From Halomonas sp. KG2 (GTDB lineage Bacteria > Pseudomonadota > Gammaproteobacteria > Pseudomonadales > Halomonadaceae): a stretch of DNA of 64,000 bases. The position numbers and the translations under genes were made by a program. The notes under the pieces were generated by a model. The model was not told the origin of the DNA and searched no databases. It was given only the letters and a program-made list of their open reading frames with translations. The DNA lies in the NCBI GenBank assembly GCA_030440445.1, contig CP098528.1, positions 682,001 through 746,000 of the forward strand, in the 5' to 3' direction. Positions 48,654 to 58,053 of the stretch are shown here, one piece after another (the stretch's first letter is position 1; each line of letters starts with the position of its first letter).

Positions 48654-49054
48654 TTGGCCATTACTGCATAGTAATTCATGAAAGCTTGCTGAATACAGCT
48701 CCCATTGAAAAGCCGACATTCGCTTCCCCAAAAGCATATCGCAGCGGGCTGAGTGCTAATGAGGGGGGCAAGTCTGCTTTTTACGATCTTTTTTCATCTG
48801 GCCGTTCTTTTCGGCTGATTCCATTGCGTGCTACCGCGTTTCGGTGGTGGCGATGCGTCTAATGCTCTGTTACCGCTATATAACCAGCCTTTTTCAGGGT
48901 TTGGCTAACACTTCTTTGTGGAATACTTAGGCCTATTTTTCTAATGCGCCTGATAAGCACAGTGTGCGTTCAGGCGTGTGGGCGATATACGCCAACCAGA
49001 TATAAAAACGATTAGGCGCCAAGCGCCTGCGAACTTTCAGTGGAGAAGTGCTCA
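48654..49054 (+). promoter_or_regulatory. 401-base non-coding gap before the giant gene
   Basis: No gene is seen here. A candidate sigma70 promoter is TTGTGG (48916-48921), 18-base spacer and TCTAAT (48940-48945). A small hairpin, AGGCGC-CAA-GCGCCT (49014-49028), lies just before the ribosome binding site GGAGAAG of the giant gene, where it might affect initiation. The GC content is lower than in flanking genes. Confidence 0.35.
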
Positions 49055-52000
49055 ATGGCGATATCATCAGCCGATATTCTTAAGTCGACCCAGCCTGGCG
49101 TGATGAACGGCCACCTGCTCAATGGCGTCAGGGTGAGTTCAGTGGACTCACAGGGCGACTGGCAAGCGTTCGCTGACACCCAAGAGGGTGTGGCGCGCAT
49201 AGAAATACCGGCTGATCCGCAGGCACGCCTTGCTTTCGTTCGCCGTTGGATGGCGAAAAACCAAAAAGTGCTGAAACGTGGTGGAATGGCAGCAACGCTA
49301 GTACTGCCGCTGATGGCTCAGCAGGCGATGGCTGATGATATGGTCGCTGTTAATGACCTGCAAGGGGTTGATGAGGTTATTCGTCAGCCTAATGGCAGCC
49401 TGACATTGGTAATGGATAACGGCCAGCGTATTTACCTAGCGGCTGCGGATGTTGAGCTTGAGGGCGGCCGTGTGGTGGTCGATATCACAGCGCTCATGGA
49501 AAAATTGGATGCCGACAGCGGTCTGCTTGTGCCGTTAAGCCAGTTGCCCAATGTGCAGACCTGGGAGCTGTTGCCCGATGGTAATGTAATGATTACCCGC
49601 GCAGATGGCTCGCTGTTGCTCGTGGAGCGTGGCGCCGTGGTTCAACAGGGTGATCTTTTGTTAATCAGCCCGAGCAGTGCGTTGCAGCAAGGTGTGGCAG
49701 AAAGCAGCACTGACTTTGGCACGCTGCTCTTTGTGCCTAGTGCGTCTTTTTCACCTAGCGTTAGCGGCAGCGAAACCACGCCAAGTAATGCAAATGCCAC
49801 AAGCGGTAGCAGCACCCCAGTTAGCTCTTTTGGTGATATTCCACCCTGGCTTTACCTCGGTGGAGGGGCGTTGGCGTTAGGTGCGGCCGCAGCAGGTGGC
49901 GGCGGCGGGGGAGGTGGTGATTCCTCAACACCGCCTGCACCAGAACCACCTACGATCAGCGGCTATGTGATTGATGGCTATATTGTGGGTGCCACCGTTA
50001 CTCGTGCCGTCAATGCTAATCAAGTGGAAACCGACAATAGCGGTTTCTTCAGTGGCCTGCAGGGCAGCGGTATCTTGACGGCCACAGGTGGCGTTGATAT
50101 TGCCACTGGGCTGCCGTTCAACGGGGTGTTGCGAGCGCCAGAAGATGCCACGGTGATCACGCCGTTGACCACCATGATGGTTCAGTTATCGGCGCAGTTC
50201 GATATTAACGACGCCACATCACAAAGTGTCATTAAAACTGCATTGGGATTAGATGAACGCGTTGATTTGCTGACTACCGACCCACTGGGCGATCAATCCG
50301 CTAGCGTTGAGTTGCTTGTCGCGGGTGTTAAAGTTGCTGGTTTGCTAGCGATGGCCGACAGTGCGGGTATTAGCAGTAGCGACGCGCTTTCACTACTTGC
50401 CAACGCACTCAATCAAGCCAATGACGCGGGTCGTGAGCTGACCAATCAGCAAATGGCTGATGCATTAGGGCTGCCTTCTATTGCCGGTCAGGTAAAGCAA
50501 GCACTAGACGCTATTGATAACGCGGGGGCAGACGTCAACCTTGATGCTTATCGAGACGGCGACAGCAACCCACTTCGCGATGCTCAACAAGCGGTTCAAA
50601 ACCCCAACAGCGATCTTTCTAATACGATTGATGTTCGCGCTGATCTTCCTTATCTCACGCTTCAAACCGCGGTTAATCTTGCGCAAAAAGGAGACTTGCC
50701 CTCTCAGTACTTGATCAACCCTGATCAGGGGTTCTCTGCGGGTACGTTGGGATTGACCGTTGCCGCCGACCGCTTGGCGCTGGTGGAGAAGATTTTAGCG
50801 GGCGATTACGATGTTGAAACGGCGCCTATCGAGCTTTCCGACATTTACACATGGTCAATTCGCGCTAGCGTCGAAGATGTGTTAGTGACTGGCGGTTTGG
50901 AGCGCCCCACCGTTTTAGGTGCTGAGCGCGTTACGCTAACGGATGAAACAATCCGGCCGGACCAGTTTGCAGATTTGAATACGCTGGATAACTTTGTACT
51001 TGGCAGCACGGTGGTGCCTTACACGCTTGAAGAGGCGCTGAAAACGGCAGAAATGCCCGCAAACTACACGTTAGATCCAGAAACGCCGTTTGTTAATAAT
51101 GAATTAAGCCTGCGTGAAGCGGCAGAGCTTATTGATGAAACACGGCTGTTAACAGATCGCGCGCTGAATACTGGGGATGATGGTTTAACACGCGAGATGT
51201 TGTTGAACTGGACCATCCTCGATAGTTTTGACAACGTGATAGACGCTTCCAGCGCTGACCCGCAGCTTAATGAAGCCCGCCGTGTCAGCGTTACAGAAGC
51301 CGTCATTACGCCAGAGCAATTTAAGCAGCTCGATGCGCTGAGCAATTTCGAGCTAGGTGCCACAGAAGTAGGCTATACGCTTGCACAAGCCCTCGATGCA
51401 ACACCGCTGGCCAGCAACTACATCATTGATCTCGATGCTCCCCTTAATGTCGGTACCGTGACCGTCGCACAAGCCGCTTCAGCCTTTGCCGATGTTTCGC
51501 GTGTTTTGGAAGGTGCCAACAATCAACCGCCACTGACGCTATTTCAATGGGCCGTCAGTGATAGTGCTAGTGCCATTATTGCGGATATCAACGATGGCCA
51601 CGTCGCTGGCGCTAACCCCGTCACGATTAGTGATCGTGCGATAACCGTTGATGAGTTTGACCAGCTTAATACGCTGGATAACTTCCAGCTAGGCGACACC
51701 GTTGTAGGCTACACCTTGGCACAAGCAATCGCTGCTGACGTGCTTGCCGATAACTACGAAATCGCCCAACAGCCGCCCTTTAATGCGGGCAGTGTTAGCG
51801 TGTTGGAAGCAGAAGATACGCTCGCGACCGTAGAAAACATTCTGGCGAATGCGCTGAACCCAGAAACGCCCAATGTCGATCAACTCTTCAACTGGACAGT
51901 GCTTGATACGGTTGACGCTATTTTGGATGCGGGTGATGTTGCCCATTTACTGCGTGCCAATGCCGTCAACGTTAGCGATGGTGTGATTACCTTGGCACAG

Positions 52001-55000
52001 TATGAAGCCCTAACAGGACTTCAGAGCAATTACGTACGCAGCGGAGAAACCGTTGAGTACACCCTTTCAAGCGCCATTGCCGCTGACAATAGTGATTCGC
52101 TACTCAATAATTATGCGATCAATCTAGAGGCGATTCGTGAGGCTGGCGAAGTCACCGTGGAAGACGCACGTGACGCGTATACCCAGGTCGTCGAGTTGGC
52201 GAAAAACGCTGAAAATAGTGCTGAACTAAGCGAAAACCAGCCGTTTAGCTGGGTAGTGGTCGATAACGCCAACACCATCATTGGTGATATTGCTGAAGAT
52301 CACGTGATGTTGGCGGATCAGGTGCGTGTCGCCAATGTAGGAATTAATCAATCCCAGTACGAACGCTTGGCCATGTTAGAAAACTTTGAACTGGCCACCA
52401 CGGTTGTTCGCTACACCTTAGAAGGTGCTATCAGTACCGACATTGAACTGGCGGATAACTATCAGATTGCACCAGATGTTTACAGCCCAGGAGAGCTCAG
52501 CGTTGCTGGCGCTAGTTCTGAGCTTGCTCGTGTTGAAAACATAATAAGCGGCGCCAATAACGCCGATGGGCTAGACGCTGACGAGCTATTCAACTGGGTG
52601 ATTAATGATACTGCTGAGGCGATTTTAGCCGTTGAGCAAGGTGCATTGCATATCGCCCTTGCTGACGAACTTCGTGTCACCGACCCAACGATTAGCATCG
52701 GCGAATACAATGCGCTGTTAGCGATTGAAAGCGATAATGTCGGCTACCAGCGTGGCGACGAGCAGGTGGAGTACACGCTAGCACAGGCGTTTAGCGTCGG
52801 TATCGACGATGTCGTGGCTAATTACATCATCAGTACTGGCGCGTTATTTGCCCCGCAGCCATTGACTGCACAGTCTGCTATTAATGATCTGGCCGCTGTG
52901 CGCCAACTGCTAGATAGCGCCGAAAACGCGCCGAACCTCGGCAGCGTTTATACCTGGAGCGTGCTTGATAGCTACACTAATATCCAGGCGCAGTTAAGGG
53001 CTAATCTCCCTGAAGGGTTGCAGCTTGCGGATACCATTCAAGTCACTAACCCCACCTTAACCGCAGCACAATATGAGCGTTTGGATACGACGCTGAACAA
53101 CTTTAGCTTAGGTGATACGACCGCAGTAACCTATGCCGATATTAGCGATGCGCTGCGTGCCGAAGAGGCCGATCTGCTCGCACCAGCAGGGCGTTTTAGT
53201 CTGCTAGATGACACGACAGCCAGGGTGGAAACCTTAACTGTCGTAGACTCCGCCGACACCTTGGCAAATATCCGCACGGTATTGGAAGCGGCTAACGGTC
53301 TTGAAAATAACAATGAAACCGTTCAAACCCTGTTTGACTGGACGGTAAGCGACACAGCTGACAACGTTATTCGTGCGATCAATCAGGGCCACGTAACGCT
53401 GGCTGGCAATGTCACGATTACGGATGATCAAATCACCTACGCGCAATATCAGTCGTTGACGACCCTAGGTAACTATCAGTATGCCGATGACCCCATTGAA
53501 GTGCTGTATACCCTAGAAGAAGCATTAGAGATCATTGACGAAGAGGGGGTTGAAAGTCTCAATAAAGATCCAAGCGATAACAGTGTGGGTTATCGCATTG
53601 CTGATGAAGAGCTGTCCGTGGGTACTTTCACCGCTGCTGACGTTAAACCGTTGGTGGATAAAGCGCTATCTGCACTGGCAAATGCCAATGGGCCCACGCC
53701 AGCGGTAAATGCACTACTGAAATGGACGGTTGTTGATACGGCAGCTGCCTTGCTAGAGGCTCAGGCTGGCACCGAATTCCCGTTGCATATCACTGGCGCA
53801 GAGCAGGTATCAGTTAATAACGACATTCTAGCGATTGCTGATTTACAGCGTTTGCAACGGTTAGATAATTTTGAGCTTGGCGATACGCCCGTGCGATTTA
53901 TCTTAACCAGTAACTTAACGCTGAATCAGATTGAAAGCATTGCCAATAGCTATGAAATCTCCCCAAACAGTGGTGAGTTACCCAATTTCTCACTTGCTTC
54001 GGTTGCTGATGCACAAGCCCGATATCAGTCGGTTCAGGCAATTGTCGATGGTGCACTAAACAGCCGCGATGTCAGTGTGGAAGTGCTGCAAACGTGGAGT
54101 ATTACCAGGGCTCAGGCGGATGATTTATTAGCGGCGAGTGATGAAGCGTGGGTAACGGGCGCTACTACTATCAGCTTGGAGTTGGGAGCTGATGAGCTCC
54201 TGAGCGCCGAGCAGTACGAGGCGTTTGTCGCGCTAGGCAATGTGACGCTCGATAGCGTGGAAGTGGGTTACTCCTTACAAGAAGCGGTTGCCGTAATAAA
54301 TGCCGGAGAGGTATTGCCAGCCAGCACCGATGAGCGCCCGGGTAGCTACCAAGTGCTGGCTGACCAGCTTTTTGATGCCTCTTCGTTAACCGTCGCGGAA
54401 GGTGAACAGCTGCTAGCCACCGTCGCCTCCATTATGGCAGATGCCAACAATGCCGCTGAGCTGGACCGCGAAACGTTGCTGAACTGGGTGGTGGAAGATA
54501 GTGTCCAGCAGCTCATGGACGCTATCGATAGTGACGTACTATTAGCGGCGAGCAGTGTACGCGTCAATACTGATGAGATCGGTTATCAAGATTTTGAAGT
54601 GCTCAGCGAGCTAAAGAACTTTGACCAAACAGGGCTAACGGTGTCTTACCCCCTAGCGGATCTGGTGCAGCGCTTTATCAGCGGGGGAAGCATCCCTGAA
54701 AACTACTCGCTGGAGACCGATCAAAGCGCATTTTTTGATGCTGGATTGTTGGATGTTCGCGCGGCGAAGGAGCTATTTGATACCGCCAGTACACTGCTGG
54801 ACGGCGCGGTAAATAACGACGTGCCTCTCTCCTCGCTAACCTCATGGGTAGTGCAGGATACCTACAGCAATATCTACACCCTTAATGTCGCAGGCAATGG
54901 TGGGGTTCCGGCTGATTTTCTAGTCGATGATGCCGCAAGCATTGTCGTCATTGATGACCCGCTTAACAGTGACGATGAGCAGGATCTGAATATTGCCTTT

Positions 55001-55510
55001 ACGGTCAATGGCTACGAGCATCAGCCGGGTGCTGAAGTCGGAGGAAGCATTGATCAACTTGCCCAAACCTTTACGGTGGATGGTCAGCCTGGTGGCGAGG
55101 TGATGAGCATCACCGACTTCCGCGTCGGTGATGTGCCAGGTGCTGACGAGTTACGCGTTGACCTGACCGCCGATGAGTTCGCAGCACTGCGCGGCGAGGG
55201 GATTGGACTTGTGATCAGCGAAGAGGTGCAAGCGCTAGACGTTAATGACGCCTTCGCCGTGTTCACGACCGCTGAATTTGAAAGCGGTGTTGATTGGCTT
55301 GATCAACTTGGCCTGGAAACCGGTGACGTGGTGTATCTCTTAGCCGGAGATGGCAATACGCCAGACATCGCCGATGATGCGCTGCTGCAGCGTGTGGAAG
55401 CACTCTCAAACAGTGCGTTTGATACAGACACGCTAGCGTCGTTCGAGGCTATTAATCTTGGCGACTTTGACAACGTTAACTGGAATACCAATTACAACAC
55501 GATGACCTAA
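49055..55510 (+). CDS. Giant repeat-containing surface/adhesin-like protein
   Basis: Protein of 2151 residues. Residues 1-70 are a soluble extension; 68-93 look like a signal peptide (KNQKVLKRGG, MAATLVLPLMAQQAMA then DD). Residues 95-230 are a beta-rich prefix-like region with alternating DG/NG turns. A hydrophobic helix plus polyglycine (WLYLGGGALALGAAAAGG) is at about 270-295, then a carbohydrate-binding-like ISGYVIDGYIVGATV segment. From about 598 to 1930 there are some 11 repeats of 105-130 residues, each opening (N/T)W-x-(V/I)-x-D-(T/S), then YTL-x-x-A, then NY-x-I, ending in a VxxIL-x-x-A-x-N helix. The C-terminal 220 residues are non-repeat, acidic and lack RTX nonapeptides. ATG 49055 with GGAGAAG is preferred to GTG 49040. 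Function is inferred. Confidence 0.8.
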   Translation: MAISSADILKSTQPGVMNGHLLNGVRVSSVDSQGDWQAFADTQEGVARIEIPADPQARLAFVRRWMAKNQKVLKRGGMAATLVLPLMAQQAMADDMVAVNDLQGVDEVIRQPNGSLTLVMDNGQRIYLAAADVELEGGRVVVDITALMEKLDADSGLLVPLSQLPNVQTWELLPDGNVMITRADGSLLLVERGAVVQQGDLLLISPSSALQQGVAESSTDFGTLLFVPSASFSPSVSGSETTPSNANATSGSSTPVSSFGDIPPWLYLGGGALALGAAAAGGGGGGGGDSSTPPAPEPPTISGYVIDGYIVGATVTRAVNANQVETDNSGFFSGLQGSGILTATGGVDIATGLPFNGVLRAPEDATVITPLTTMMVQLSAQFDINDATSQSVIKTALGLDERVDLLTTDPLGDQSASVELLVAGVKVAGLLAMADSAGISSSDALSLLANALNQANDAGRELTNQQMADALGLPSIAGQVKQALDAIDNAGADVNLDAYRDGDSNPLRDAQQAVQNPNSDLSNTIDVRADLPYLTLQTAVNLAQKGDLPSQYLINPDQGFSAGTLGLTVAADRLALVEKILAGDYDVETAPIELSDIYTWSIRASVEDVLVTGGLERPTVLGAERVTLTDETIRPDQFADLNTLDNFVLGSTVVPYTLEEALKTAEMPANYTLDPETPFVNNELSLREAAELIDETRLLTDRALNTGDDGLTREMLLNWTILDSFDNVIDASSADPQLNEARRVSVTEAVITPEQFKQLDALSNFELGATEVGYTLAQALDATPLASNYIIDLDAPLNVGTVTVAQAASAFADVSRVLEGANNQPPLTLFQWAVSDSASAIIADINDGHVAGANPVTISDRAITVDEFDQLNTLDNFQLGDTVVGYTLAQAIAADVLADNYEIAQQPPFNAGSVSVLEAEDTLATVENILANALNPETPNVDQLFNWTVLDTVDAILDAGDVAHLLRANAVNVSDGVITLAQYEALTGLQSNYVRSGETVEYTLSSAIAADNSDSLLNNYAINLEAIREAGEVTVEDARDAYTQVVELAKNAENSAELSENQPFSWVVVDNANTIIGDIAEDHVMLADQVRVANVGINQSQYERLAMLENFELATTVVRYTLEGAISTDIELADNYQIAPDVYSPGELSVAGASSELARVENIISGANNADGLDADELFNWVINDTAEAILAVEQGALHIALADELRVTDPTISIGEYNALLAIESDNVGYQRGDEQVEYTLAQAFSVGIDDVVANYIISTGALFAPQPLTAQSAINDLAAVRQLLDSAENAPNLGSVYTWSVLDSYTNIQAQLRANLPEGLQLADTIQVTNPTLTAAQYERLDTTLNNFSLGDTTAVTYADISDALRAEEADLLAPAGRFSLLDDTTARVETLTVVDSADTLANIRTVLEAANGLENNNETVQTLFDWTVSDTADNVIRAINQGHVTLAGNVTITDDQITYAQYQSLTTLGNYQYADDPIEVLYTLEEALEIIDEEGVESLNKDPSDNSVGYRIADEELSVGTFTAADVKPLVDKALSALANANGPTPAVNALLKWTVVDTAAALLEAQAGTEFPLHITGAEQVSVNNDILAIADLQRLQRLDNFELGDTPVRFILTSNLTLNQIESIANSYEISPNSGELPNFSLASVADAQARYQSVQAIVDGALNSRDVSVEVLQTWSITRAQADDLLAASDEAWVTGATTISLELGADELLSAEQYEAFVALGNVTLDSVEVGYSLQEAVAVINAGEVLPASTDERPGSYQVLADQLFDASSLTVAEGEQLLATVASIMADANNAAELDRETLLNWVVEDSVQQLMDAIDSDVLLAASSVRVNTDEIGYQDFEVLSELKNFDQTGLTVSYPLADLVQRFISGGSIPENYSLETDQSAFFDAGLLDVRAAKELFDTASTLLDGAVNNDVPLSSLTSWVVQDTYSNIYTLNVAGNGGVPADFLVDDAASIVVIDDPLNSDDEQDLNIAFTVNGYEHQPGAEVGGSIDQLAQTFTVDGQPGGEVMSITDFRVGDVPGADELRVDLTADEFAALRGEGIGLVISEEVQALDVNDAFAVFTTAEFESGVDWLDQLGLETGDVVYLLAGDGNTPDIADDALLQRVEALSNSAFDTDTLASFEAINLGDFDNVNWNTNYNTMT

Positions 55511-55551
55511 TGACATTGCCAAAGCGGTACTGGACTAGCTTAGCAGCTACC

Positions 55552-55587
55552 GCTAATTACAGATGAGCGTAGTTATCTGTAATTAGC
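55552..55587. terminator. Hairpin after the giant gene (possible terminator)
   Basis: Perfect 13-base inverted repeat GCTAATTACAGAT (55552-55564) and ATCTGTAATTAGC (55575-55587), loop 10. It is 42 bases after the stop. There is no immediate T-run, so rho-independent termination is uncertain; a weaker AAGCG-TTAG-CGCTT hairpin followed by TCTCGCTTTT (55628-55652) lies further on. Confidence 0.5.
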
Positions 55588-55706
55588 CATTAGTTAAATT
55601 GCTTTACGCAAAAAGAGAGCGTTAGCCAAGCGTTAGCGCTTTCTCGCTTTTCTATGGTCAGCCGTTTTATAGTGCAAGCGTCAACGTAGAACCAAACGGT
55701 ACGTTC

Positions 55707-56474
55707 ATGGTCCAGTTTGAGCTGCATAACCGTAATTTAGCCCCTGAACAGGTATCCCACTCACACGATTTTCACCAGTTAATTCTGGCAACGTGCGGCG
55801 TGACTGAGCTTGCTATGGAAGGGCAGAGCGAGCGCGTCACGGCACGTCGCGGCTGCTTGATCCCATCGTCTCGACACCATGAGTACCAAGGCGATGGCGG
55901 TAACCGCACGCTGGTGTTGGACATTCCTGTTAAGCACTTAGCGGTGTTGGAAAAAGGCAGTGAAATCGAGCGGCTATTCGACAAACCACGTTTTTTTACC
56001 GTACCTCCGGCGCTTAATCAGTTGACCCATGCCTTAACGAACCAGCTGGAGCAGTGTCCTGCGCTGCAAAATGAAATTGCCGTGCTGCTGCTTCGAGCGC
56101 TGTATATGTACCTTCAAGATGAGCCGAAGCAAGTTGCTGATCAGATTGGTGTTCGCTGTATCAGTGAACGGCTTGACCTGGAAAGACTGGATGCCTGGCT
56201 GGATCAGCACTTGGCGGACGATATCCGGGTTGAGCAATTAGCCGCATTATGTGCACTAAGCCCTGGGCATTTTCATGCCTGCTTTCGTGACCTAACTGGT
56301 GTGACGCCATTAGCATATGTTCAGCGCAGACGGCTTGAACACGCGCGTACGTTGGTTCGGCACAGCGCCCTAAGCCTGGGCCATATTGCCATGCTGGTTG
56401 GCTTCCGCGACCAAGGAAGCTTTTCTCGCGCCTATCGGCGTTACTTTGAGATTGCCCCCTCCTCAGACCGTTAG
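55707..56474 (+). CDS. AraC-family transcriptional regulator
   Basis: Regulator of 255 residues. The N-terminal cupin-like sensing domain (HSHDFHQLILATCGVTELAMEG...RRGCLIPSSRHHEYQGDGGNR) precedes two C-terminal HTH motifs (IRVEQLAALCALSPGHFHACFRDLTGVTPLAYVQRRRLEHA and SLGHIAMLVGFRDQGSFSRAYRRYFEIAPS). It heads, on the same strand, the RidA-cyclodeaminase-TRAP-deacetylase-aminotransferase series, and is the probable activator of that series in response to the substrate. Confidence 0.92.
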   Translation: MVQFELHNRNLAPEQVSHSHDFHQLILATCGVTELAMEGQSERVTARRGCLIPSSRHHEYQGDGGNRTLVLDIPVKHLAVLEKGSEIERLFDKPRFFTVPPALNQLTHALTNQLEQCPALQNEIAVLLLRALYMYLQDEPKQVADQIGVRCISERLDLERLDAWLDQHLADDIRVEQLAALCALSPGHFHACFRDLTGVTPLAYVQRRRLEHARTLVRHSALSLGHIAMLVGFRDQGSFSRAYRRYFEIAPSSDR

Positions 56475-56604
56475 CTTGGCAAACAGAAATCATTGCTCGA
56501 TGAGTTACAACACTTACGGGCAAATTTGCCAGAGTTTCGGGCAAGCACGCCGCTCATCATCATCGTAGTCTCAAAAGGAACCTCATTTTCCTTGGAGAGA
56601 CACC

Positions 56605-56961
56605 ATGAGCGTTACCTATCAAGACAGCAATGCCCGCATGAGCCAAGTCGCGATTCACAACGGCACCGTTTATCTCGCCGGCCAAGTGCCCAGTGACGCA
56701 ACGGCTGACATGCGTGGCCAGACCGAGCAAGTGCTCGCGCGCATTGACCAACTGTTAGCCCAGGCAGGCACCTCGAAAGAGCAGCTGGTTTCTGCACAAA
56801 TTTGGGTCACCAGCATGGCCGAGTTTGATCAAATGAATGCTGCTTGGGACGCCTGGGTAGTGCCTGGCCGCCCGCCCGTACGTGCAGCGGTTGAAGCTAA
56901 GCTTGCCAAGCCGGAATGGAAAGTAGAAATCATGGTTGTTGCTGCGCTGCCGGAGGCCTGA
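56605..56961 (+). CDS. RidA (YjgF/YER057c)-family protein
   Basis: Small trimeric-type protein of 118 residues. The Rid fold is clear: VAIHNGTVYLAGQVPSD, QTEQVLARIDQLLAQAGTSKEQLVSAQIWVTSMAEFDQMNAAWDAWV and RPPVRAAVEAKLAKPEWKVEIMVVA. The Arg that in E. coli RidA (R105) anchors the carboxylate of 2-aminoacrylate is not conserved; the aligned segment reads VEAKLAK. So it may belong to a subgroup without classical imine deaminase activity. The downstream cyclodeaminase-like gene starts one base after its stop, implying coupled function on imine-forming substrates. Confidence 0.9.
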   Translation: MSVTYQDSNARMSQVAIHNGTVYLAGQVPSDATADMRGQTEQVLARIDQLLAQAGTSKEQLVSAQIWVTSMAEFDQMNAAWDAWVVPGRPPVRAAVEAKLAKPEWKVEIMVVAALPEA

Positions 56962-56962
56962 T

Positions 56963-57898
56963 ATGCGGGTTGTGTCTGCGGCGGAAGTGGAGCGCTATCT
57001 TACCTGGAAAGGTTTGATTAAGCGGCTACATACTACCTTTGTGAATGGCGTTGAATCTCCGCCACGCCATCATCATGCGATGCATCGCCCCGACGGTGAA
57101 GCCACCATGCTGCTGATGCCTGCCTGGGAGCCAGCAGGCTATATCGGCGTCAAAATGGTCAACGTCTTTCCTCAGAACGCCCAGCACAATATTCCTGCTA
57201 TTTCCGGGCTGTATTTGCTTAGTGAAGGTAAGCATGGCCAACCACTGGCTTGCATTGATGGCAGCGAACTAACGCGCCGCCGCACAGCGGCTGCCTCTGC
57301 CTTGGCGGCACAAGCACTAGCCAACGAGGCGGCGGAAACGCTATTGGTGGTAGGGACTGGCAAGTTGGCCCCTATGGTCATTGAAGCCCATGCCAGCATT
57401 CGACCAATCAAACGCGTGCTGGTATGGGGCAGAAATCCTGAAAAGGCTTCTGCTATCGTCGAGGCCTATGCCGACCGGTTTGACACCCAGGTCGTTAGTG
57501 ATCTGCAAGACGCGGTTGTACAGGCTGATATTGTCAGCTGCGTCACGCTCTCCACAGAGCCGCTAATTAAAGGTGAGTGGTTAACACCGGGCACGCATGT
57601 TGACCTTATCGGCGCTTTCCGCCCCCAAATGCGCGAAACCGATGCTGAGTGCCTGCGTCGATCTGCCGTATTTGTGGATACCTACGCCGGGGCTAAGGGC
57701 GAAGCCGGCGATATTCTTCAGGCAATCGATGAGGGTGCGTTCCGTTTTGAGAATATCAAGGCAGAGCTTGCTGAGGTGCTTGCGGGAACCAAGCCAGGTC
57801 GGCGCTCTGCTGAAACCATCACGCTGTTTAAGTCAGTTGGCGCATCGCTTGAAGACTTAGCAGCGGCCATTGAAGTGTGGGAGGCCATTAACCAGTAG
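56963..57898 (+). CDS. Ornithine cyclodeaminase / mu-crystallin family protein
   Basis: NAD(P)-dependent enzyme of 311 residues. This family includes ornithine cyclodeaminase and reductases of cyclic imines such as 1-pyrroline-2-carboxylate and 1-piperideine-2-carboxylate. The substrate region has MLLMPAWEPAGYIGVKMVNVFPQN; the Rossmann fold is ETLLVVGTGKLAPMVIEAHAS, and GTHVDLIGAFRPQMRETD and TLFKSVGASLEDLAAA are conserved. The start at 56963 follows a strong GGAGG and gives the standard N terminus MRVVSAAEVERYL. Given RidA upstream and an aminotransferase downstream, reduction or cyclisation of an amino-acid-derived imine is likely. Confidence 0.88.
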   Translation: MRVVSAAEVERYLTWKGLIKRLHTTFVNGVESPPRHHHAMHRPDGEATMLLMPAWEPAGYIGVKMVNVFPQNAQHNIPAISGLYLLSEGKHGQPLACIDGSELTRRRTAAASALAAQALANEAAETLLVVGTGKLAPMVIEAHASIRPIKRVLVWGRNPEKASAIVEAYADRFDTQVVSDLQDAVVQADIVSCVTLSTEPLIKGEWLTPGTHVDLIGAFRPQMRETDAECLRRSAVFVDTYAGAKGEAGDILQAIDEGAFRFENIKAELAEVLAGTKPGRRSAETITLFKSVGASLEDLAAAIEVWEAINQ

Positions 57899-57919
57899 CT
57901 AACAGCCAGTAACTAACAG
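57892..57919. repeat. Two 14-bp tandem units after the cyclodeaminase gene
   Basis: CCAGTAGCTAACAG (57892-57905) and CCAGTAACTAACAG (57906-57919) differ at one base; period 14. The first copy contains the last codon and stop of the cyclodeaminase gene. A third, more distant copy (GAGTAACTCACAG) ends at 57938. The array starts the 155-base gap before dctP. Confidence 0.85.
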
Positions 57920-58053
57920 AGAGCCGAGTAACTCACAGGGAATAGTCACATTTGCCGTCTAAGGCATGGATAATAACGATAATAAAACAATCGCTTACGA
58001 GTGGAAACGCCAGTCATAACGCAAACCAGCTAATAACCAAAACGAGGTAAGTT

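Noticed and set aside
50514..50714. Short open frames inside the giant gene on both strands
   Set aside because: No ribosome binding sites or family similarity; the giant frame itself has consistent codon use and repeats throughout.
49055..55510. RTX toxin
   Set aside because: No GGxGxDxUx nonapeptides, no C-terminal type I signal that can be recognised, and no acyltransferase or secretion genes adjacent.
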